In this document: in pieces, positions 51,749-58,079 of the stretch
How positions within the stretch are numbered: the first letter of the stretch is position 1
Layout: every line of letters begins with the position of its first letter
Origin: DASQJL01 sp036380835
GTDB lineage: Bacteria; Eisenbacteria; RBG-16-71-46; SZUA-252
NCBI GenBank assembly: GCA_036380835.1
Contig: DASVDZ010000032.1
Location: 4,167 to 68,166, forward strand
Direction of reading: 5' to 3'
Length of the DNA: 64,000 bases
The notes under the pieces: generated by a model
The model's database searches: none
Seen by the model: the letters and a program-made list of their open reading frames with translations, nothing else
What the model was told of the DNA's origin: nothing
Translations under genes and position numbers: made by a program

Positions 51749-52660
51749 ATGCCGCGCCTTCTCCTGCACGAGGTCGGGCCGCGGGACGGCCTGCAGATGG
51801 AGGCGCGCGTCGTCCCGATCGAGAAGAAGGAGGCCTGGATCCGGGGCGTGATCGCCTCGGGCGTCGATCAGGTCCAGGTCGGCTCCTTCGTCCATCCCGA
51901 GAAGGTGCCCCAGATGGCGGACACCGACGCCCTCTTCCGGAAGGTCGCCGCGGAGAAGAGCGGGCCGACGACCCTCTCGGCTCTCGTTCTCAACGAGAAG
52001 GGGCTCGAGCGTGGGCTCGCCTGCGGCGTCGAGCTCTTCTGCATGGGAACCTCCGCGAGCGACACCCACAGCCGGAAGAACACCGGGATGGGCACCGAAG
52101 AGGCGACGCGGCGGATCATCGCGATGGCGCACGAGGCCGTCGCGGCCGGGGCGCGGGTCCAGGTCTCCGTCCAGTCGGCGTTCGGCTGCGGATTCGAGGG
52201 ACCGATTCCGGAGGAGCGCGTGCTCGGGATCGTGCGGAGCTACCTCGACGCCGGCCTCCGGAACGTGAGCCTCGCCGACACCGCGGGACACGCGCATCCG
52301 GACCAGGTCGAACGCCTCTACGCCAAGATCTTCGGTGTCGACCCGACCGCCGAGTGCGCCTGCCACTTTCACGACACGTACGGGCTCGGCATGGCGAATC
52401 TCTTCGCGGCGATGCGGGCCGGCGTGACCTCCTTCGAGACCTCCTTCGCCGGACTCGGCGGGTGCCCCTTCACGAAGGTGGCCGCGGGAAACGTCGCGAC
52501 CGAGGACTTCGTCCACGCGCTCCACCTTCGCGGCCTGCGCCTCGACGTCGACCTGGAGCGCCTGATCGACGTCGCGCGCGACGTGGCCGCGACGTTCGGC
52601 CGGGAGATGCCGGGTCGGGTCCACCGGGTCGGGCCGATTCGCGCCGGGGCCCGCGCGTGA
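51749..52660 (+). CDS. HMG-CoA lyase family (DRE-TIM) enzyme
   Basis: 303 residues, a single TIM barrel. It has EVGPRDGLQ with the metal aspartate D13, metal histidines in CHFHDTYGLGMAN, and the flexible catalytic loop GLGGCPFTKVAAGNVATED with C239, the marker of true HMG-CoA lyase-type enzymes rather than LeuA/citramalate synthases. Family members cleave 3-hydroxy-3-methylglutaryl-CoA or (R)-citramalyl-CoA and can condense in reverse. Ten bases after the dehydrogenase and overlapping the CoA transferase by GTGA. Confidence 0.9.
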   Translation: MPRLLLHEVGPRDGLQMEARVVPIEKKEAWIRGVIASGVDQVQVGSFVHPEKVPQMADTDALFRKVAAEKSGPTTLSALVLNEKGLERGLACGVELFCMGTSASDTHSRKNTGMGTEEATRRIIAMAHEAVAAGARVQVSVQSAFGCGFEGPIPEERVLGIVRSYLDAGLRNVSLADTAGHAHPDQVERLYAKIFGVDPTAECACHFHDTYGLGMANLFAAMRAGVTSFETSFAGLGGCPFTKVAAGNVATEDFVHALHLRGLRLDVDLERLIDVARDVAATFGREMPGRVHRVGPIRAGARA

Positions 52661-53856
52661 GCGCGCGCCTCCTCGAGGGCGTTCGCGTCCTCGACTTGAC
52701 CAACGTTCTCGCCGGCCCCTTCGCCACGCTCCACCTGGCGCTTCTCGGGGCCGACGTGATCAAGATCGAGAACCCGAAGGACGGCGACCTGGCGCGCAAG
52801 CTCGGCATCGTGCCCGCGCTGAACGAACAGCTCATGGGTACGAGCTTCCTCGCGCAGAACGCGAACAAGCGCTCGATGACCCTGAACACCAAGACGCCGG
52901 AGGGGAAGGAGATCTTCCGCCGCCTGGTCGGGACGGCCGACGTGCTGGTGGAGAACTTCCGCCCCGACGTCATGCCGCGCCTCGGGCTCGGCTATCCCGC
53001 CCTCGCGACGATCAATCCGCGCCTGGTCTATTGCGCCATCTCGGGCTTCGGCGCGACCGGTCCCGACGCCTTCAAGCCGGCGTACGACCAGATCATCCAA
53101 GGGCTGAGCGGGGTGATGGCCGTGAACGGCGACGAGCGTCTGAACCCGCTCCGCGCCGGCTTCCCGGTTTGCGACACGGTGGGCGGCTTGAACGCGGCCT
53201 TCGCGATCATGGCCGCGCTCTACCACCGGGAGCGCACCGGGGAGGGGCAGTTCATCGACGTGGCCATGCTCGACTCGATCATGCCGCTCATGGGCTGGGT
53301 GGCGGCCAATCTGCTGATCGGTCGCCAGCCGCCGGTGCCGATGGGAAACGACAACTTCACGGCGGCGCCCTCGGGCACCTTCCGGACGAAGGACGGCTAC
53401 ATCAACATCGCGGCGAACAAGCAGGAACAGTGGGAGGCGCTCTGCGACGCCGTGGACGCTCCCGATCTGAAGGCCGACCCGCGCTTCCAAAGACGCGACG
53501 TCCGGAAGAAGAACCGGAAGGAGCTGACCCCGCTCCTCGAGGTGCGGCTCGCGACCCGCTCGACGGCAGAGTGGGTGGAGCGCCTGAACGCAAAGGACAT
53601 TCCGAGCGGCGCGATCCTGAGCCTCGAAGAGGCGCTCGCGCAGGCGCAGGTCCGGCACCGCCGGACCCTGAAGGACGTGCCGGTCGAAGGGATCGGCACC
53701 GTTCCGCTGTTCGACTTGACGGCTCGATTCGAGAAGACCCCCGGCGCGATCACCGCGGCGCCGCCGCGGCTCTCCGCGCACACCTCGGAGGTGCTCGCCG
53801 AGATCGGCGTGAGCCCCGAGGAGACCTGCGCGCTCCGCGCCAAGGGGATCGTTTGA
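52657..53856 (+). CDS. Class III CoA transferase (CaiB/BaiF family)
   Basis: 399 residues from a GTG that overlaps the lyase stop. Family features are GVRVLDLTNVLAGPFATLHLALLGADVIKIENP, NANKRSMTLNTKTPEG, LVENFRPDVMPRLGLGY, the region YDQIIQGLSGVMAVNG with the likely catalytic aspartate, and GQFIDVAMLDSI. These enzymes move CoA between carboxylic acids, for example succinyl-CoA to citramalate, itaconate or mesaconate. With the lyase next to it, the acceptor is likely the hydroxy-dicarboxylate whose CoA ester the lyase uses. Confidence 0.92.
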   Translation: MSARLLEGVRVLDLTNVLAGPFATLHLALLGADVIKIENPKDGDLARKLGIVPALNEQLMGTSFLAQNANKRSMTLNTKTPEGKEIFRRLVGTADVLVENFRPDVMPRLGLGYPALATINPRLVYCAISGFGATGPDAFKPAYDQIIQGLSGVMAVNGDERLNPLRAGFPVCDTVGGLNAAFAIMAALYHRERTGEGQFIDVAMLDSIMPLMGWVAANLLIGRQPPVPMGNDNFTAAPSGTFRTKDGYINIAANKQEQWEALCDAVDAPDLKADPRFQRRDVRKKNRKELTPLLEVRLATRSTAEWVERLNAKDIPSGAILSLEEALAQAQVRHRRTLKDVPVEGIGTVPLFDLTARFEKTPGAITAAPPRLSAHTSEVLAEIGVSPEETCALRAKGIV

Positions 53857-53878
53857 CGCATCCGAAGGGGAGGTTGCC

Positions 53879-55168
53879 ATGGGCATGACGTACGTGCAGA
53901 AGCTCCTCGCGCGCGCGGTCGGCCGGCGCGAGGTGGCCGTGGGAGACGTGCTCGAGCCGCCGGTCGATCTGGCGATGTCGCACGAGAACGCGGCCCTGGT
54001 CCTGAACCAGTTCCACGAGATCTTCCAGGGGACGGGGCGCGAGGCGACGGTGTGGGACCCGGATCGGATCGCCATCGTCTTCGACCACCGCGTTCCCGCG
54101 GAGTCGTCGAAGACGGCGAGCAACCAGAAGAAGGTGCGCGAATTCGTCGGGAAGCAGCGGATCGCCAAGTTCCACGACGTGCGCGGGGACGTGGGGGGCA
54201 TCTGCCACCAGATCCTCCCGGAGAACGGGTACGTGCGACCCGGAGCGGTGGTGGTCGGCACGGACAGCCACACCACGACGCACGGCGCGCTCGGCGCCTT
54301 CGCGTTCGGAATCGGAGCCACGGAGATGGCGTCGGTCTGGACGCTCGGCCGGATCCTGAACGTCGAGGTGCCCGCCACGATCCGGGTCGTCGTGAACGGA
54401 GTGTTCCGCGACGACGTCTACCCCAAGGACCTGATCCTCCACGTGATCGGCCGGCTCTCGGCCGAGGGGGCCAACTTCAAGGTCATCGAGTTCAACGGTC
54501 CCGCCATCCGCTCCATGTCGACATCGGGACGCCTCGTTCTCTGCAACATGTCGGTCGAGGCGGGCGCCACGGCCGGCGTCGTCCCGCCCGACGCGGAGAC
54601 GCTCCGGTACCTGCACGAGGAGGCGGGCGTCACGGGTCCGATCGAGACCTTCGGACCCGACCCCGACGCGGTCTACGACCGGATCGTCGAGATCGACGCG
54701 GCCGCGCTGACGCCCCAGATCGCCTGCCCGCACACGGTGGACAACGTGAAGCCGCTCGAAGCGGTGATGGGGAAGCGGGTGCACCAGATCGTCGTCGGCT
54801 CCTGCACGAACGGGCGCCTCGACGACCTCGAGGTGGCGGCGCGGGTGCTGCGGGGCCGGAAGGTCGCCGCGGGGACCCGGATGCTCGTCTTCCCGGCGTC
54901 GTGGCGCATCTACCACCAGGCGATGGAGCGCGGCTATCTTCGCGATCTGATGATGGCCGGCGCCGTGGTCTGCAACCCGGGCTGCGGCCCCTGCCTGGGC
55001 GTTCATCAGGGGGCGCTCGGCGACGGCGAGACGGCGCTCGCCACGACCAACCGGAACTTCAAGGGACGGATGGGGAATCCGACGGCGGAGGTCTATCTCT
55101 CGTCGCCCGCGGTGGCCGCGGCGAGCGCGATCACCGGCGTGATCTCCGATCCGAAGGGGGTGCGCTGA
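53879..55168 (+). CDS. LeuC/homoaconitase-family dehydratase, large subunit
   Basis: 429 residues, the length of the short HacA/LeuC2 type. The 4Fe-4S ligands are C309 (GSCTNGR), C369 and C372 (in CNPGCGPCLGVHQG). The substrate-binding histidine region reads GTDSHTTTHGALGAFAFGIGATEMA. It would isomerise a 2-hydroxy to a 3-hydroxy dicarboxylate or tricarboxylate through an unsaturated acid: isopropylmalate, homocitrate or citramalate are the known options. GGGGAGG precedes the ATG by seven bases. One base separates it from the small subunit. Confidence 0.9.
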   Translation: MGMTYVQKLLARAVGRREVAVGDVLEPPVDLAMSHENAALVLNQFHEIFQGTGREATVWDPDRIAIVFDHRVPAESSKTASNQKKVREFVGKQRIAKFHDVRGDVGGICHQILPENGYVRPGAVVVGTDSHTTTHGALGAFAFGIGATEMASVWTLGRILNVEVPATIRVVVNGVFRDDVYPKDLILHVIGRLSAEGANFKVIEFNGPAIRSMSTSGRLVLCNMSVEAGATAGVVPPDAETLRYLHEEAGVTGPIETFGPDPDAVYDRIVEIDAAALTPQIACPHTVDNVKPLEAVMGKRVHQIVVGSCTNGRLDDLEVAARVLRGRKVAAGTRMLVFPASWRIYHQAMERGYLRDLMMAGAVVCNPGCGPCLGVHQGALGDGETALATTNRNFKGRMGNPTAEVYLSSPAVAAASAITGVISDPKGVR

Positions 55169-55169
55169 G

Positions 55170-55661
55170 ATGATCCAGGGCCAGGTCGTGCGAACGGTCG
55201 GAGACGACGTCTCGACCGACATCATCTACCCGGGCCGGTTCATGGCCACGGTGCTTCCCACCGAGACCCCGCAGTACGCGTTCGCGGACGACGCGGAGTT
55301 CAACAAGAGGCTTCGAGCCGGCGACGTTCCTCCGGGGAGCGTCCTCGTCGCCGGGAAGAACTTCGGCTGCGGCTCCTCGCGCGAGCAGGCGGCGTCGTGC
55401 CTCCGGGGCTACGACCTCGTGATCGTGGCCAGGCACTTCGCCCGCATCTTCCTCCAGAACGCGATCAACCTGGGCCTCCAGATGGTGATCTGCCCCGGCG
55501 TCGAGGCGAAGGAGGGGGACGAGCTGGCGATCGACGAGGGGCGGCTGGTGAACCGAACGTCGGGGAAGTCGTTCCCGATCGTTCCGCTCCCCAAGGCGCG
55601 CCAGGCCATCATCGACGCGGGCGGCCTCGTGCCCTACACGCGGAGTCTCCTGACCTCCTAG
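55170..55661 (+). CDS. LeuD/homoaconitase-family dehydratase, small subunit
   Basis: 163 residues. The swivel domain begins TVGDDVSTDIIYPGRFMAT and has KNFGCGSSREQAASCLRG with the active-site serine, then VIVARHFARIFLQNAINLGLQMVI. The loop after TDIIYPGRF, which sets specificity in this family, reads MATVLPTETPQYAF and matches neither the YLRT (isopropylmalate) nor homoaconitase consensus I know, so the substrate is open. The TAG stop shares the palindrome CTAG (55658-55661) with the stop of the opposing transporter gene. Confidence 0.9.
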   Translation: MIQGQVVRTVGDDVSTDIIYPGRFMATVLPTETPQYAFADDAEFNKRLRAGDVPPGSVLVAGKNFGCGSSREQAASCLRGYDLVIVARHFARIFLQNAINLGLQMVICPGVEAKEGDELAIDEGRLVNRTSGKSFPIVPLPKARQAIIDAGGLVPYTRSLLTS

Positions 55662-56704
55662 TGAGGGTGCCGGTGGTGCAGGTCCGGCACGTGCGGGTGG
55701 CGGTGGACGAGCGGCTCGTGCACGTGGGGATGCGTGTGCCGGTGCGAGGCGGGCAGGCCGGGATGGCGATGGGTGTGGTGGCCGTCGTCGTGACGGTGGC
55801 TGTGCGTGTGTCCCATCGCCTCGTGGGCGTGCTCGTGCTCGTGTGACGCCGTGAGCATGAGCCCGATGCCCGCCGCCATGACGCCTCCCGCGAGGAGTTG
55901 GACGGCCAGCGCGTGCTCCCGGAAGAGCGCCCACGCGAGGAGCACGCCGAGAAACGGGGAGCTGGCGAACACCATCTGCGAGCGGCTCGCCCCGAGCTGC
56001 TGCGCCGACGAGATGTAGAGCACGATCGACACGCCGTAGCTCAGGGCGCCCACGAGCAGCGCGGGCAAGACGATCCCCGGCCGCAGAGGCGCCGGCTCGA
56101 GGAGCAGACCGAGGGTGAGATTCACGGCGCCCGCGGCCAGGCCCTTGACCAGGGTCGTCTGCGCGGGCGTGTAACCGCTGACGAGCGACGTCAGGTTGTT
56201 GTCGATCCCCCAGCAGACGCACGCGAGGGCGACGAGGAGGCCCGCCTGGACGCTCGTTCGCCCCTCCGGCAACGCCAACAGAGCCCCGGCCGCGACGATC
56301 AGGGCGGCCGCCGCCCACGTGCGCCGATCCACGTGCTCGCGGAAGACCGCCCACGCGAGCACGGTCGTCGCCACCGTCTCGAGGGTGAGCCAGAGCGAGA
56401 CCGAAGCCGCGGGGGCGAGCCTGAGTCCCAGGAGCAGGAGCACCGGCGCGAGCATCCCTCCGAAGAAGACCGCCCCACCCAGAAGGCCGATCTGCCCCCG
56501 GTTCGTCCTGAGGGCCGCCGTGCTGCCGCGGAAGCTGGCGGGAGCGACCGCGAGCGCGGCGCCGAGGTAGAATAGCCCGGCCAACACGAGGGGGCTCGAC
56601 GAACGGAGCAGGGTCTTGGCCAACGGCGTGGAGGCGCCGAAGAGCAGGGCCGCCGCGAGCGCCAGGATGACGGCGCGCGGAGATGATCGGAAGGTGCCGG
56701 TCAT
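55658..56704 (-). CDS. EamA (DMT) family transporter with histidine-rich tail
   Basis: 348 residues. Two EamA repeats give ten membrane helices (residues 10-285): LFGASTPLAKTLLRSSSPLVLAG, LWLTLETVATTVLAWAVF and the second copy LGVLLAWALFREHALAVQLLAGG. The last 63 residues carry 24 histidines as HxH repeats, ending in a HEPL.H.HPH.PD.HHRH.H pattern. Similar tails occur in other EamA proteins and suggest binding of Zn, Ni, Co or Cu, so a metal-related export or sensing role is likely; the substrate is not known. Divergent from the Met/His-rich barrel gene, 88 bases away. Confidence 0.87.
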   Translation of the reverse strand: MTGTFRSSPRAVILALAAALLFGASTPLAKTLLRSSSPLVLAGLFYLGAALAVAPASFRGSTAALRTNRGQIGLLGGAVFFGGMLAPVLLLLGLRLAPAASVSLWLTLETVATTVLAWAVFREHVDRRTWAAAALIVAAGALLALPEGRTSVQAGLLVALACVCWGIDNNLTSLVSGYTPAQTTLVKGLAAGAVNLTLGLLLEPAPLRPGIVLPALLVGALSYGVSIVLYISSAQQLGASRSQMVFASSPFLGVLLAWALFREHALAVQLLAGGVMAAGIGLMLTASHEHEHAHEAMGHTHSHRHDDGHHTHRHPGLPASHRHTHPHVHEPLVHRHPHVPDLHHRHPH

Positions 56705-56792
56705 CGGCGACCCGGCGATCGCGACGCGTCCATGGTGTCCTCATACATCGGAATCGGGAATCGCCGCAATGGGCTTCGATCGAGGAGGGTGG

Positions 56793-58073
56793 ATGCCGCG
56801 TCGCGCGAGCGTTTGGGTTCTGGGTGTCACGGTCTGCCTGCTCACCGGTCCGCGGGCGTTCGCCCAGGGGCACGATTCGATGCCCGGCATGGAGCACGAG
56901 CACCACGGCGGCATGAGCGGCATGTACGGTCCCTATCCCATGACGCGCGAGTCCTCCGGCACCGCCTGGCAGCCCGACCGCGGCCTGCATCGCGGCATCC
57001 ACGAGACGAAGGGGCCGTGGACCCTCATGCTCCACGGATCGGCCGATTTCGTCTGGGACGACCAGGGCGGCCCGCGCGGCGAGGAGAAGGCCTTCTCAGG
57101 CAACATGCTCATGGGGATGGCGCGGCGAACGCTCGGGCCGGGCACGCTCGGACTCCGCACGATGGTCTCGCTCGAGCCCGCGACGATCGGCAAGGAGGGC
57201 TACCCGCTCCTCCTCCAGACGGGGGAGACGGCGAACGGCCGGACCCACCTGATCGACCGCCAGCACCCGCACGACCTCTTCATGGAGCTGGCGGCTTCCT
57301 ACAGCGTGTCGAGCGGCAACCGCTCCGCGTTCGTCTATGCCGGCCTTCCGGGGGAGCCCGCGCTCGGCCCGCCGGCCTTCATGCACCGGTTCTCGGGGAT
57401 GGCGATCCCCGCGTCCCCGATCACGCACCACTGGCTCGACTCGTCCCACATCACGTACGGGGTCGTGACCGCCGGGGCGGTCCTGGGGGCGGCCAAGGTC
57501 GAGGCGTCGGCGTTTCGAGGCCGCGAGCCGGACCAGAACCGCTACGGGATCGAATCGCCGAAGCTCGACTCGCACTCCTTCCGCGTCTCCTTGAATCCCG
57601 CACCCTCCTGGGCGCTCCAGGCGAGCTACGGGCGGCTCGCGAGCCCGGAGCAGCTCGCCCCCGACGTGGACGTGGATCGCACGACGCTCTCGGCCATCTA
57701 CGCCGCCGACTGCGGCTCCGCGCACTGGGAGACGACGCTCGCTTGGGGACGGAACCGGAACCGGCCCGGCCACACGCTCGACGGGATCGACCTCGAGACG
57801 GCGGCGCGCGTCGCGGAGAAGCACACCTTCTTCGCCCGGGCGGAGCGCGCCGAGAAGGACGAGCTCTTCCCTGCGAGCGATCCGCGCGACGGCCGGGTCT
57901 TCGACGTGGGGCAGGTGAGCGCGGGCTACCGCTTCGACTTCTGGCGCCGCGGACACGCGGCCCTCGGCGTCGGCGCGATGGGGACCGTCTCGATCGTGCC
58001 GCGGAGCATCCAGGATGCCTACGGCGACGGTCCCACGTCGGGAATGCTGTTCGCGCACGCCGAGTTGCGGTGA
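56793..58073 (+). CDS. Outer-membrane-type protein of the HPHDLFMEL family, metal-associated
   Basis: 426 residues from the ATG at 56793 (GAGGAGGG just before). The signal peptide ends near RAFAQG, and the mature start HDSMPGMEHEHHGGMSGM is Met/His-rich as in copper-handling proteins. The conserved signature LIDRQHPHDLFMELAASY is present, with HGSADFVWDDQGGPRG and LQTGETANG. The remainder has alternating beta strands ending in a final aromatic-poor strand (FAHAELR), consistent with a barrel. Uncharacterised family often near copper or heavy-metal efflux genes; divergent from the His-tailed transporter. Six bases separate it from the opposing exoprotein gene. Confidence 0.72.
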   Translation: MPRRASVWVLGVTVCLLTGPRAFAQGHDSMPGMEHEHHGGMSGMYGPYPMTRESSGTAWQPDRGLHRGIHETKGPWTLMLHGSADFVWDDQGGPRGEEKAFSGNMLMGMARRTLGPGTLGLRTMVSLEPATIGKEGYPLLLQTGETANGRTHLIDRQHPHDLFMELAASYSVSSGNRSAFVYAGLPGEPALGPPAFMHRFSGMAIPASPITHHWLDSSHITYGVVTAGAVLGAAKVEASAFRGREPDQNRYGIESPKLDSHSFRVSLNPAPSWALQASYGRLASPEQLAPDVDVDRTTLSAIYAADCGSAHWETTLAWGRNRNRPGHTLDGIDLETAARVAEKHTFFARAERAEKDELFPASDPRDGRVFDVGQVSAGYRFDFWRRGHAALGVGAMGTVSIVPRSIQDAYGDGPTSGMLFAHAELR

Positions 58074-58079
58074 GGCACG

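Noticed and set aside
56616..56792. Longer start of the barrel protein from 56616
   Set aside because: It would run through the 5' end of the divergent transporter gene and bury the signal peptide; the ATG at 56793 has a strong ribosome site.
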